64,000 nucleotides of DNA from Nonomuraea sp. NBC_00507 (GTDB taxonomy: Bacteria; Actinomycetota; Actinomycetes; Streptosporangiales; Streptosporangiaceae): the NCBI RefSeq assembly GCF_036013525.1, contig NZ_CP107853.1, positions 4,588,001 to 4,652,000 on the forward strand. The letters are read 5' to 3'. Of this stretch, positions 33,609-42,509 are shown piece after piece. Numbering within the stretch: position 1 is the first letter of the stretch; every line of letters starts with the position of its first letter. Below the pieces are notes generated by a model. That model did no database searches and was not told where the DNA came from. It worked only from the letters and a program-made list of their open reading frames with translations. Position numbers and translations under genes: made by a program.

Positions 33609-34564
33609 ATGAATCCCTCCGTTCCCTCCCCGCTGCCGATCCCCGCGCGCCTCAGCGAGGCAGCCCGCCAATTCCTGGCACAGCCGCCGATGCACGCGCC
33701 CACTCTTCCCCAACGGGACGACACCGACGGCTGGGTGCGCCTGGTCGAGCAGACCGACGGCTACATCCGCACCTGGCTCAGAGACCGAGCCTTTCCCTTG
33801 CCAGTCGCCGTCCAGGACACACAGGTCGCCGGCGTCCACACGTACGTCCTGCGCGCCGAGAGCGACCTCGCCACCGACGAGGGGCCGATCTACCTCGACA
33901 TCCACGGCGGCGCCCTCCTCTACGGCGGCGGCGACCTGTGCGCTCACAGCTGCAGCGACACCACCCTGAGACCGGGATGACCACCTGGAGCATCGACTAG
34001 CGGATGCCGCCGTGGCATCCCTTTCCCGCCGCGCTCGACGACTGCCTGGCCGTCTACCGGGCCCTGCTGAAGGTCTGCGACCCGGCAGACGCCTTCGTCG
34101 GCGGCGCCTCGGCGGGCGGTGACCTCGCCGCCGCACTGCTGGTGCGGGCCAAGGACGAAGGGCTCCCGATGCCGGCGGCGCTGGTGCTACGGACGCCGGA
34201 GGTCGACCTCACCGAGTCCGGCGACAGCTTCCACGCCAACGCCGGCATTGACAACGTCCTGTCCAGCCTGCGGGAGGTGAACGAGCTCTACGCGAATGGT
34301 CACGACCTCTCCCACCCCTACCTGTCCCCGCTGTTCGCCGACCTGTCCGGCTTCCCGCCTACGTTCCTGCAGTCCGGCACCCGGGACCTGTTCCTGTCCA
34401 ACACCGTCCGCATGCACCGCAGGCTGCTGTCGGCCGGCGTCGAAGCCGAGCTGCACGTCTTCGAGGCGATGCCACACGGCGGCTTCGGCGGCGCCAGCCC
34501 CGAGGACACCGAAGTCGCCGCCGCGGTCCGCCTCTTCCTCGACCGGCACCGCCGCCGGCACTGA
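33609..34564 (+). pseudogene. Broken alpha/beta-hydrolase (HSL-type) gene
   Basis: The N-terminal part from ATG 33609 (AAGGAG upstream) runs in frame to the oxyanion motif DIHGGALLYGGG, then a frameshift near 33950-33965 disrupts it. The second part reads TGMTTWSID, a TAG stop at 33998-34000 where relatives have Tyr, then RMPPWHPFPAALDDC. It continues with the nucleophile GGASAGGDLAAALL, the Asp region SGTRDLFLSN and the His region EAMPHGGFGG. Two independent lesions show it is inactive, although all catalytic motifs survive. Confidence 0.75.
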
Positions 34565-34565
34565 G

Positions 34566-34925
34566 CCTTCATCAAACCCGCCCCATGCCGTCCTGGTGCC
34601 CGAGATCGGCCAGTTCGCCGAGGCCGCCCGGTGGGCTTTCAGGTGCGCTCCGTCGAGCCGGCGCCGGACATGATCGCCATCCGCGGCGTCCGGCTCGGCG
34701 ACTCGGGTGCCGACGCCATGACCATCGATGTGGCGGTCATGGAGCCTGGTGAAGACCGCGGCCGCGGCGGCCATCGCCTCGGCCTCGCCTTCCAGCGGTG
34801 GCTCTTCGACCGCCACGGCCAGCACCGGGCAGCCGCGCGGAAGTCGCTGTCGAGCACCGTCTGCCGCCGCGAGGCCAGAAAGGCGCGCAACCCGGCAACA
34901 GGCCCTGCCTCCAGCTCGCGTTTCA
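34566..34925. other. IS-like debris, unassigned
   Basis: A minus-strand frame contains RRLDGAHLKAHRAAS at about 34615-34665, which weakly resembles a DDE transposase block (DGTxxKAHR). Nothing else is recognisable. It is continuous with the transposase remnant that follows. Confidence 0.3.
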
Positions 34926-35065
34926 GCGCCGCGGCGACAGGTGCGGGCGTAGCGCTGTTTCAGCAGGTCGCGGTGGCAGCGCAGGATGGTGTCCGGACGC
35001 ACGAGGAGCCGCGGCCGGCGCAGGACCTCGCGAGGCAGCGATGTCAGGAGCGCGGTGAACAGCCC
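34926..35065 (-). mobile_element. Integrase-type IS transposase, third remnant
   Basis: The minus strand reads LPREVLRRPRLLVRPDTILR then CHRDLLKQRYARTCRR, the block around the P-x-T-(L/I)-L-x-W/C-H-R-x-L motif of the same IS type as at 22384-22802 and 28056-28400. Only about 45 codons survive. Confidence 0.6.
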
Positions 35066-35354
35066 TCCAGGTGCCGTCCACCTGCGCCTCAATGTCGCGG
35101 AACTCATCGAGCCGCGTAGATGCTTCGAAGAACGTGCAGCTCAAACCGGGGTGCGATGCGTCTTGACGCGGTACAGAGCATAGGAGGTTTCTTGCCGTTG
35201 GGATGCTATGAGCGCTTGTGGGGTTGGTGGGTTGCGCCTAAGGGTGGTGGCCCGCTTGTCATGGCGGGCAGGTGCGGGAACCGACCGGTCCCGCCGCGCG
35301 GGGCGGCATCGGGATCGCCGGGCTGATGGTGGCGTGCGCACGCGAAGGGCCCGG

Positions 35355-35852
35355 TCACACAAACACTATCGTCCAGTCCATCTTTCCCGCCTCGGTGCAG
35401 GGCGGACAGCTCACGGAGAGGCTGACCGTGCCGTCGTTCCAGGCGGTCAGGTCCTTGTCGCCGAAGCGCAGGTTCCGCCAGAAGCGGTAGGAGATGCCCC
35501 CGCCCCAGAAAGCGCCCTTCCACCACTTGTATCGATAGTCGCCGTCCACGCACGGCATGACCCGGACGTCCGTGGCCGACAAGGCTGCCAGGCATCCCTG
35601 GCCCACGCTGACCCGGTTCCTGAGGAACGTCCTGTTGTAATCGTTGTAGTGCTTCCAGTTCTGGTTGGCGACGTTCTTGTTGCACTTCATCATCATCAGG
35701 CGGCCCGTGCTGGTGTGCGCCTCCATGCACAGGCCGGACCTGCCGTTCTTCAGCAAGAACCAGCCGGTCTCAGCCGACGCAGGGGTGGCGCCGGAGGCCA
35801 GCGTGGCGGCGACGGTCAGGACGGCGGCGAAGGCGCCGAGCAGTCTTCTCAT
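35355..35852 (-). CDS. Secreted beta-trefoil (ricin-like) protein (165 aa)
   Basis: A signal peptide (MRRLLGAFAAVLTVAATLAS to ASA) precedes a small Trp/Cys-rich domain. NGRSGLCMEAHTSTGRLMMM followed by CNKNVANQNWKHY resembles ricin-B lectin repeats (the Q-x-W-like NQNW at the repeat end). It probably binds sugar or acts as a small secreted effector. The ATG at 35852 is preferred over an upstream one because it directly begins the signal peptide. It stands alone. Confidence 0.65.
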   Translation of the reverse strand: MRRLLGAFAAVLTVAATLASGATPASAETGWFLLKNGRSGLCMEAHTSTGRLMMMKCNKNVANQNWKHYNDYNRTFLRNRVSVGQGCLAALSATDVRVMPCVDGDYRYKWWKGAFWGGGISYRFWRNLRFGDKDLTAWNDGTVSLSVSCPPCTEAGKMDWTIVFV

Positions 35853-36212
35853 TTTCGAGTGATCCCATTCTGTGGAGCTGGAAGTCTGCATGTTCGGGCG
35901 GCGGAATACTCAGAATGGAGACCATTTCCTGTCCAATCCAGGGGGCACAGGAGCACGTCATCGCGATGATGATGGCGACGAGCGTTCTGGCGGTGACGGC
36001 ATCCATCGGCGGCATCGCTGTTCGGCGGCGTGAAGGCCACAGATGAGCCACCACCGCACCCAGCAGGGCCACAGCGGGAGATGGCGTAATCCGCTTCACC
36101 GTGAAGCATCCGATGCTGAGAGCGATCAGGGGGCGCTGCTGGCCGAACGGTGAGGTCCGGGCGGCCGCCGCAGTTCATCCCGGTCCAGGTCGGCAATGGA
36201 ATACTCCCGTTC
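35853..36212. other. Intergenic region before the LuxR regulator
   Basis: The 360 bases between the secreted protein and the LuxR gene show no supported gene. Frames on both strands are open but lack ribosome sites and family signals. Promoters of the two divergent genes are expected here; none is obvious. Confidence 0.3.
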
Positions 36213-38909
36213 ATGCTATTTGGACGTCGGCAAGAGATCAGCGTGTTGACCGGGTTGCTGGAGGGCGCGGCGTCCGGGCGCGGTGCGGCTGTGGTGGTCC
36301 GCGGTGAGGCCGGGATCGGCAAGACCGCCCTGCTGGAATGGGCTCTGGAGGCATCGCCGGAAATGCGGGTGCTGCGTGCGACGGGCGTGGAGTTCGAGAT
36401 GGGACTGCCGTTCTCGAGCCTGCACCAGCTGCTCGCGCCGCTTCTGAACCGGCTCGAACGGCTCTCGGCGCCCCAGCGTGAGGCGATCGAGGTAGCGTTC
36501 GGCCATCGTGAGGGTGTCGCGCCTGACCGGCTTATGGTCGGCATGGCGACGATGTCCCTCCTCTCGGAGATGGCCTCGGAGCGGCCGGTGTTGTGCGTCA
36601 TCGATGATGCGCAGTGGCTGGACCAGGTCAGCGCTCAGGCACTGGCGTTCGCCGCCAGGCGGATCGCCGCCGAACGCGTGGCGCTGTTACTCGGCCTGCG
36701 TGACCCCGTCCGTGCTCCGGAGCTCGATCAACTGCCGTCACTGCGGGTGTCCGGCCTGCCCGATGCGGATGCGCATGCGTTGCTCGCCTCAGTGATCCAC
36801 ACCCCGCTCGATGAGCAGGTGCGCGAGCGCGTCCTCAGTGAGGCGCGCGGCAATCCGCTCGCTCTGGTCGAGCTGACGGCAGGCGCGAGTCCGACGGCGC
36901 TCGCGGGCGGGTATGGGCTGCCTCTAGGGGAAGGCGGCGCAAGCGAGGAGCTCTTCCAGCGGCGCCTTGCCGAACTACCTGCTCCCACGCGACGGTTGCT
37001 GCTCATCGCCGCGGCCGAACCACTCGGCGACTCGCTCCTGTTGTGGGCGGCGGCGCGCAGGCTCGGGATCGAGGTGGCGGCGGCCGCACCCGCCGAGGAC
37101 ACGGAGCTCCTGCAGATCGACGTCCGTGTACGCTTCCGCCATCCTCTCGTGAGGTCGGCCGTCTACCGCTCCGCCTCGCCGATGGATCGCCGGGCTGTGC
37201 ACGAAGCGCTGGCCGAGGTGACTGACGTCCAGTCCGATCCCGACCGCAAGGCCTGGCATCGGGCGCAGGCCGCGCTCGGCCCGGATGATGATCTGGCGGC
37301 GGAGCTGATGAGATCGGCGGCCAGGGCGCGTACGCGTGGCGGCCTCGCGGCGTCGGCGGCCTTTCTGGAGCGGGCGGCCGCACTCACGTCCGAGGCAGGG
37401 CCGCGCCTTGACCGGGTGTTGTCCGCGGCCGGGACCAAGCTGGAGGCAGGTGCGCCGCACGAGGCGTCGGTGCTGCTTGGAACCGTGGATGAGACGGGGC
37501 TCGATCCCCTGCGACGCGCCCGGGTGGAACTGCTCCGAGGTCACGTCGCGTTCGCGGAGCGGCGAGGTGCGGACGCACCGGCTTTGCTGCTGCAGGCGGC
37601 CCGGCGGCTGGAGCCGGTCGAGCCCCGCATGGCGCGCGAGACGTATCTCGACGCACTGTTCGCCACAGTCATCGTCGGCTCGCTCGGCCCAGGTACGGAC
37701 CGCGTTGCCCAAGCCGCACTCGCCGCCGTACCCGCGCCGGAGCCGCCCAACGCCGTGGATCTGGCCTTGGACGGTCTGGCGCTGGCCATGACCGGGGACC
37801 GCCGGCGTGGCACGCCGCTGTTGCGGCGGGCGCTGGCCGAGGGCGGCGAGGATGTGTGGGGCAGGCGAACCCAGCTAGTCGCCGTGGTGGCGATGGAGAT
37901 CTGGGATCTCGACCTTTACACGTCCATCCTGGAGCGGCACATCGAACGTGCGCGTGTGCTCGGCGCCCTCACCTCCCTGTCCCAGGCGCTGAGCACGCTC
38001 GCGGCACCGCACCTGCGCATGGGACGGTTTGAAACGGCGGAGTCGCTGCTGGAGCAGGCACAGGAGCTTGTCATGGTAACCGGGACCGCCCCGAGCTACC
38101 CCCACCTGACCCTCGCTGCATGGCGGGGCAGGCCCGAGCTGGACACGCTGGTGGAAACCACGGTCAGAGACGCAACGGCGCGGGGTGAAGGCATGCTGGT
38201 GGCTTTTTCGCACTTCGCCCTCGCGCTGCACCGCAACGGCTACGGAGACTACGGCGGTGCCTTGGCCGCCGCCCGCTACGCGGCGTCCCACCTGGTGTTC
38301 CTCTTCAGAGGCCTGGCGCTGCGCGAGCTAGTCGAGGCAGCGGCGCGCGCCAACGCCCCGGAGATCGCGGCGGAGGCGTACGCGGCACTGCGTGAGAGCA
38401 CGAGCGCGTCGGAAACGGACTTCGGAGCCGGTACCGAACATTGTTGTGCGGCACTGGTGTCCAGCGGACAAGAGGCCGAAGAGCACTACCTCGCCGCGCT
38501 GGAGCTCCTGCAGCGCAGCGGATGCCTGGCTGACCTCGCCCGGGCTCGGCTGCTGTACGGCGAATGGCTGCGCAGGGAGGGACGGCGCTCGGACGCCCGC
38601 AAGCACCTGCGCGAGGCGCACGCGTCGCTGTCACAGATGGGAGCCGAGGGATTCGCCGAGCGGGCCGCCCGAGAGCTCAACGCGACAGGGGAACGTGCCC
38701 GTAAGCGCAATCCCAGCACCTTCAGCGAGCTGACGCCCCAGGAACTGCACATCGGCCGCCTCGCCTCAGCCGGGGCGACGTCCAAGGAGATCTCGGCTGA
38801 GCTGTTCCTGAGCCCACGTACGGTCGACGCGCATCTGCGCAACGTCTTCCGCAAGCTCGGCATCACCTCACGCCGACAGCTCCGCGGCACGCTGCCTCAG
38901 GACCGCTGA
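36213..38909 (+). CDS. LAL-type LuxR regulator with AAA ATPase domain (898 aa)
   Basis: A large ATP-binding LuxR (LAL) regulator. The P-loop is RGEAGIGKTALL (residues 30-41), Walker B is VLCVIDDAQWLD, and a TPR-like helical middle follows. The C-terminal LuxR helix-turn-helix is LTPQELHIGRLASAGATSKE then LSPRTVDAHLRNVFRKLGIT. Such proteins activate catabolic or antibiotic genes in actinomycetes. The ATG at 36213 lies at the start of the conserved LFGRRQEI block; its ribosome site is weak and the open frame extends upstream to 36150. No obvious target operon is adjacent. Confidence 0.9.
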   Translation: MLFGRRQEISVLTGLLEGAASGRGAAVVVRGEAGIGKTALLEWALEASPEMRVLRATGVEFEMGLPFSSLHQLLAPLLNRLERLSAPQREAIEVAFGHREGVAPDRLMVGMATMSLLSEMASERPVLCVIDDAQWLDQVSAQALAFAARRIAAERVALLLGLRDPVRAPELDQLPSLRVSGLPDADAHALLASVIHTPLDEQVRERVLSEARGNPLALVELTAGASPTALAGGYGLPLGEGGASEELFQRRLAELPAPTRRLLLIAAAEPLGDSLLLWAAARRLGIEVAAAAPAEDTELLQIDVRVRFRHPLVRSAVYRSASPMDRRAVHEALAEVTDVQSDPDRKAWHRAQAALGPDDDLAAELMRSAARARTRGGLAASAAFLERAAALTSEAGPRLDRVLSAAGTKLEAGAPHEASVLLGTVDETGLDPLRRARVELLRGHVAFAERRGADAPALLLQAARRLEPVEPRMARETYLDALFATVIVGSLGPGTDRVAQAALAAVPAPEPPNAVDLALDGLALAMTGDRRRGTPLLRRALAEGGEDVWGRRTQLVAVVAMEIWDLDLYTSILERHIERARVLGALTSLSQALSTLAAPHLRMGRFETAESLLEQAQELVMVTGTAPSYPHLTLAAWRGRPELDTLVETTVRDATARGEGMLVAFSHFALALHRNGYGDYGGALAAARYAASHLVFLFRGLALRELVEAAARANAPEIAAEAYAALRESTSASETDFGAGTEHCCAALVSSGQEAEEHYLAALELLQRSGCLADLARARLLYGEWLRREGRRSDARKHLREAHASLSQMGAEGFAERAARELNATGERARKRNPSTFSELTPQELHIGRLASAGATSKEISAELFLSPRTVDAHLRNVFRKLGITSRRQLRGTLPQDR

Positions 38910-38940
38910 GGCAGGCGCCCGGGGACCGGCAAGATGGTGT

Positions 38941-39969
38941 CTACATATCGGCACCGTCGACGCCTGATCGCGCGGCATCCAAGCGCCGCCCCGGCTTTCC
39001 TGCAGCGGCCACCAAGGCTTGGGTCTGGCCCTTGTCCCTCCATTCGCTGGGGGACATGCCGTAGACGCCGCGGAAGGCGCGACTGAAGTGGGCGGCGTTG
39101 ATGAAGCCCCAGCGTTGGGCGACGGCGGAGATGGTTGGGGCGATGCGGCCACGGCGGGTGAGTTCCCGGCTGCATTCTTCCAGGCGGCGTTGCTGGATCC
39201 AGCGGCTGATGGTGGCCTCCTGGGTGGCCCACAGCTTGTAGAGGTAGCGCAGGGAGATGCGGTGCGCTGCGGCGATCGATACGGGCGAGAGGCTGGGGTC
39301 GGCAAGGTGCTGGTTGACGTAGTGGCGGATGCGCTGGACGAAGGCCTGAGCCGCGTGGTCATCCGCGTTGGCCGTCCGGGCGTCGCTCTGGCCCGTGATC
39401 ATGGTAGCCAGTAGATCGCTGACATGGCCGCCCAGGCGTTCGCCGACTGTGGGCGGGTGGTAGGTGGTGGCCAGGGCGGACAGGAAGGGCGACAACAGTG
39501 CGGCCAGCCCCTGGCGAGGATGGATGGTGGTCGCGACGATCTGGCGGACGTCGTGGTCGGGGACGGCCAGGACGTGGCGGGGTAACTGGAGGATGTGTAT
39601 GCGGGCTCGTTCGGGGTGGTCGAGGGTGAACGGGCGGGTGGTGTCGTAGAGCACCAGGTCGCCGGGGGTCAGTTCGGCGGTGCGGGTGTCTTGGGTGAGG
39701 CTGGCGCGACCGGTGGCCTGGAGGCCGACCGCGATGAGCTCCGGGGTGGCCGCGGTGATGAGGTCGGGGGTGCGGGTGACGGTTTCTGGATCGGCTTCGA
39801 TGGTGGAGACCTGCAGGAAGCCGCACCGGTCGGTGGTGATGGTGGCGCAGAAGGAGCCGGCGTTTCGGGGGGTGGCCGTCATGGGAACGAGGGTGCGGGT
39901 GACGGCGTCGTTCCAGTAGGCGACCTTGTCGGCCTCAGCGACGGAGGCGGTGTCGAGGACCAGGCTCAT
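38941..39969 (-). CDS. AraC-family regulator (342 aa)
   Basis: An N-terminal AraC-binding-like cupin domain (AELTPGDLVLYDTTRPFTLD) and a C-terminal double helix-turn-helix (ISLRYLYKLWATQEATISRW then TISAVAQRWGFINAAHFSRA and FRGVYGMSPSEWR). The ATG at 39969 follows GGGAGA; the longer frame from 40191 is not supported. A truncated paralogue of its N-terminus lies at 42510-42700. It converges on the LuxR gene. Confidence 0.9.
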   Translation of the reverse strand: MSLVLDTASVAEADKVAYWNDAVTRTLVPMTATPRNAGSFCATITTDRCGFLQVSTIEADPETVTRTPDLITAATPELIAVGLQATGRASLTQDTRTAELTPGDLVLYDTTRPFTLDHPERARIHILQLPRHVLAVPDHDVRQIVATTIHPRQGLAALLSPFLSALATTYHPPTVGERLGGHVSDLLATMITGQSDARTANADDHAAQAFVQRIRHYVNQHLADPSLSPVSIAAAHRISLRYLYKLWATQEATISRWIQQRRLEECSRELTRRGRIAPTISAVAQRWGFINAAHFSRAFRGVYGMSPSEWRDKGQTQALVAAAGKPGRRLDAARSGVDGADM

Positions 39970-40304
39970 CTGTCTCCCTGGAGGTGGCCAGCGGAGCCGG
40001 CTGAAGGGGCGGGTGTGGCGTGGTGAGGGAGTCAGCGCGGTCGCCCGGTCCAATGCTGGGAGCCGCGCCGTAGGTCGCCGAGTTCCCTGTCGCCGCGCAG
40101 TGTTCCTCACGGTCTGGCAGGCGTTCACAGTGTCCACGTTCGCGGAGCTCCTTCGGCGGCGCCGTCCTGGCTGATTTCCTGCTGTCGCCACGTTCGCACC
40201 GACGCAAGGGCTTCGCGTCGGCGAAAATTACTTAGCCCCCGGCGCGTCGCTGCGCCATGGACGGCCAGCCGTACTGACCGCAAGGAGCCTGGCGTTGACG
40301 CAGG
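39970..40304. other. Stretch without a recognisable gene
   Basis: Only antisense or short frames are open here. The region carries the AraC gene's upstream sequence and then a run of gene remnants begins at about 40305. No promoter or repeat is clear. Confidence 0.3.
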
Positions 40305-40366
40305 GGCTACCGACCTGGCCGTGGTTGGCGCGGAACTCGTCGAGGGCCTGCTGATTGCCGTCACTT
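40305..40366 (-). pseudogene. N-terminal fragment of a nitroreductase(-hemerythrin) gene
   Basis: The minus strand encodes SDGNQQALDEFRANHGQVG, almost the same as the N-terminus of the fused protein at 60612-61439 (SDVNQQIIDEFRSNHGQVGG). At DNA level about 55 bases align well with 61379-61433. Only this N-terminal scrap is left. Confidence 0.65.
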
Positions 40367-40450
40367 CTGTACCTCGGCACCCAGCTCGTCGGCCACCTCA
40401 GCCGAGGCGGCGGGATCGGTGAAGGGATCTCCGGCCGCCACCAGCACCCA
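40361..40450 (-). other. C-terminal scrap of an unidentified coding sequence
   Basis: The frame reads PAWVLVAAGDPFTDPAASAE then VADELGAEVQK and a stop at 40363-40361. Codon use is typical of real genes here. It may be an alpha/beta-hydrolase tail, but I cannot assign it. Confidence 0.25.
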
Positions 40451-40485
40451 GGCCGGGCGCGGGCACGGGGCCCGTCACCCGCCAG

Positions 40486-40579
40486 TGGCGGCGACGGCAG
40501 GGCGGATTACCTCGTGCTCTACAACGGCGGGTCCGTCCGCGCCTGGCTCAACCAAGGAGGCAACACCGGCCAGTCCTGA
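40486..40579 (+). pseudogene. FG-GAP/VCBS repeat remnant
   Basis: The frame reads GDGRADYLVLYNGGSVRAWL then NQGGNTGQS and a stop. GDGRADYL-(V)-Y--GG-VRAWLNQGG is a repeat unit common at the C-terminus of secreted actinomycete lipases and glycosidases. Nothing upstream continues it. Confidence 0.55.
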
Positions 40580-40590
40580 ACCCCGGACCG

Positions 40591-40675
40591 GTCGTGATCG
40601 GCCTGACCGGCACCGTGGGCAAGACCACGACCAAGAACCTGCCGGCTCAAGTAGTCGAACAGAGCGCTCGAACCT
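40591..40675 (+). pseudogene. Mur-ligase gene fragment, copy 1
   Basis: The frame encodes VVIGLTGTVGKTTTKNLPAQ then VVEQ, the ATP-binding block of MurF-like Mur ligases (GxTGSVGKTTTK). The same block occurs at 48161-48330 in the same orientation, sharing 29 identical bases (40618-40646 and 48185-48213). Both copies begin at about the same point of the protein. Confidence 0.6.
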
Positions 40676-40718
40676 GGGTGTCACCGTCCACTGGGTCGCG
40701 GACGCCGCCGGGTCGATC

Positions 40719-41162
40719 TCATGCCTGCGCCGGTACTCCGAGCAGGGCGATGGCCGCCTCCCGGGCCTCGGCACTGATGGGCGCCGGGGTGAAGGTCGCC
40801 GGATCAAGGTTGACGTTGACGCGGCGCCCTTCGGCGTGCACGACCGCCTGATCGGACGAGAGCACCCGGAATCCGTAGATCACGCTGCTGCGTCCGATCT
40901 TCTCCAGCCAGAAGTGCACAAGCGGCTCCGAGACCCCCGTGATCGGCACGTGGTAGGTGATGTTGAGGTCGCGGACGACCAGGATCACCTCCTTGAACGC
41001 CGCCTTCGCGGGATCGGTGTCCCAGCCATGCTCGTTCCAGTAGGCACTGATCGCGCGGTCGAACAGCAGGATGTAGTGGGAGTGGTGCAGCATGCCCATA
41101 GGGTCGAGCTCGTCGAAGTGGACCCGTACGGGTGCGATGTGGCCATGCGATGGAGAGATCAT
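40719..41162 (-). CDS. 4HBT-type acyl-CoA thioesterase (147 aa)
   Basis: A hotdog-fold thioesterase of the 4-hydroxybenzoyl-CoA/YbgC type: RVHFDELDPMGMLHHSHYIL includes the catalytic Asp region and the H-x-x-Y helix. It hydrolyses an acyl-CoA in the cytoplasm; the acyl group is not predictable. It is followed upstream on the same strand, after about 100 bases, by a GNAT gene. It sits amid remnants but appears intact and uses normal codons. Confidence 0.85.
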   Translation of the reverse strand: MISPSHGHIAPVRVHFDELDPMGMLHHSHYILLFDRAISAYWNEHGWDTDPAKAAFKEVILVVRDLNITYHVPITGVSEPLVHFWLEKIGRSSVIYGFRVLSSDQAVVHAEGRRVNVNLDPATFTPAPISAEAREAAIALLGVPAQA

Positions 41163-41260
41163 CGAGATGTCCTTCGTGAAAGAGGGGCGTGGCAGCGGGC
41201 TGACCGGACGGGTGAAGGTCCTTCCGGTCGGGTGCCCCGCCTTCGGGTCACGTCCGCGTG

Positions 41261-42082
41261 TCAGGCGGCGTCCGGCCGCCAGATCCAGTTCCGCCGGCTG
41301 TACAGGGGGCGGAACCCGGAGCGGAGGAGATTGTTCAGCGACGGGTTGGACTCTCCCTGGGCGGGCAGGCCGGTCTCCGCGATCAGCCAGCGGCAGCCCG
41401 CCTTCGCGGCCTCCTCGGCGCGTGTCGCCAGAAGGGCCGACTGCGCGCCCTGGTTACGGTGGCCGGGCAGCGTCGCGCCGGCGTTGAGCGAGCCGATCTC
41501 TCCACGGACGAGCAGGGTGCCGGTGGCGACCATCGCGTCGCCGTCCCACGCAGCGAACGGGCGGACGTCCGGGTTGGCGACGCTGCCCGCCATCATCTCG
41601 GCGAACCCGTCCTCGGGCATCCCGAATCCGCGGAACGTCACCGTCGCCCATTCCAGGGCGCTCTCGGGGGCGACCGGCGAGACGCGCAGCGTGCTCTGGC
41701 CGGCCCGGAAGTCCTCGACCGGGGCGGCCAGCTTCACCCAGTACGAATCTGGACGCAGGCCGTATTCTGCGCAGATCTCGTTCCAGTTCGGCGGCAGGGC
41801 CGACGGGGCGATCTGGACGACGGCACCCTTGCTGTCCTGCGCCCGGTAGAAGTCCACCACTCGGCCGATGAGATCGCGCGTGACCGGCTCGGCGAAGCCG
41901 AATCCGAGCGCCTTGCTCCAGAAACCCGTGGGGTCGTTGCCTACCGACAGCGCCACCCCACCGCCGATGCGCGTCGTGGCGATCTGCAGTCTGGACTTGA
42001 TGGACGGCGGTGCCATCGACACGAGCTGGTACATGACCTCCGCCTCGGTGCCTTCGGCGAGGGCGGCTGGCAATGTGTCCAT
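41261..42082 (-). CDS. GNAT-family N-acetyltransferase (273 aa)
   Basis: The C-terminal half is a GNAT domain: GTLLVRGEIGSLNAGATLPG then HRNQGAQSALLATRAEEAAK (the acetyl-CoA pyrophosphate-binding R-N-x-G-A/G loop). The N-terminal half (VMYQLVSMAPPSIKSRLQIA, then IGGGVALSVGNDPTGFWSKA) is a diverged first GNAT-like repeat. The start at 42082 is eight bases from AAGGA; an ATG two codons earlier and the long frame to 42274 are less likely. The substrate is unknown. Confidence 0.75.
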   Translation of the reverse strand: MDTLPAALAEGTEAEVMYQLVSMAPPSIKSRLQIATTRIGGGVALSVGNDPTGFWSKALGFGFAEPVTRDLIGRVVDFYRAQDSKGAVVQIAPSALPPNWNEICAEYGLRPDSYWVKLAAPVEDFRAGQSTLRVSPVAPESALEWATVTFRGFGMPEDGFAEMMAGSVANPDVRPFAAWDGDAMVATGTLLVRGEIGSLNAGATLPGHRNQGAQSALLATRAEEAAKAGCRWLIAETGLPAQGESNPSLNNLLRSGFRPLYSRRNWIWRPDAA

Positions 42083-42230
42083 GTACATAATCCTTGCTGA
42101 TGAAGAGGTGGATTTCCGGCGGCCAGGCCCCGCTCCGATCACGACGGCATTCCTGGTCACGCTGATCACCGTCGAGCCTGTGGCCGCTCGTTCTCCAGTC
42201 CAGGCACTACCCACTCTCTGTCCACCAGCG

Positions 42231-42357
42231 TGGCAGCTCGCGGTCGAGCAGGCGAACGAGAAGTGCGTGGTCAAGGGTCTGCAAGAACGACAGCGACTTC
42301 TTCAGCGCCCTCCTCCAGCATCAGCTCGTTGGCCTGCTTACTGAGCGGCCCCGCGAC
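42231..42357 (+). pseudogene. Scrambled fragments of a LivK-type binding-protein gene
   Basis: Three patches match the intact gene downstream. 42231-42279 matches 43148-43195 (QLAVEQANEKC) with a one-base insertion. 42283-42312 matches about 43632-43661 (NDSDF). The reverse complement of 42313-42357 matches about 43722-43766 (AGPLSKQA). The third patch is inverted relative to the first two. This is a rearranged residue of a paralogue. Confidence 0.7.
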
Positions 42358-42509
42358 GAGCGCGCGGGCGCGCAACCTGTGGTTGGCAAGAAGAGCAACC
42401 GGGGGAGTCGTCCAGTGAACGGTCAGAGTCCGCATGCTCGGCACCCGCGCCGGGCAGGTCGCACGCCAGGTCGGCCTCTCCTGCCCGTTGCGCGGCAATC
42501 CCAGGAGGA

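Noticed and set aside
34187..35107. 306-codon minus-strand frame across the broken esterase end and IS debris
   Set aside because: Only the first 60 codons show transposase similarity; the rest is antisense to the hydrolase remnant and unassigned sequence.
40419..41849. 476-codon plus-strand frame across the thioesterase and GNAT genes
   Set aside because: It spans remnants and then runs antisense to two genes with clear family motifs; no start site or family supports it.
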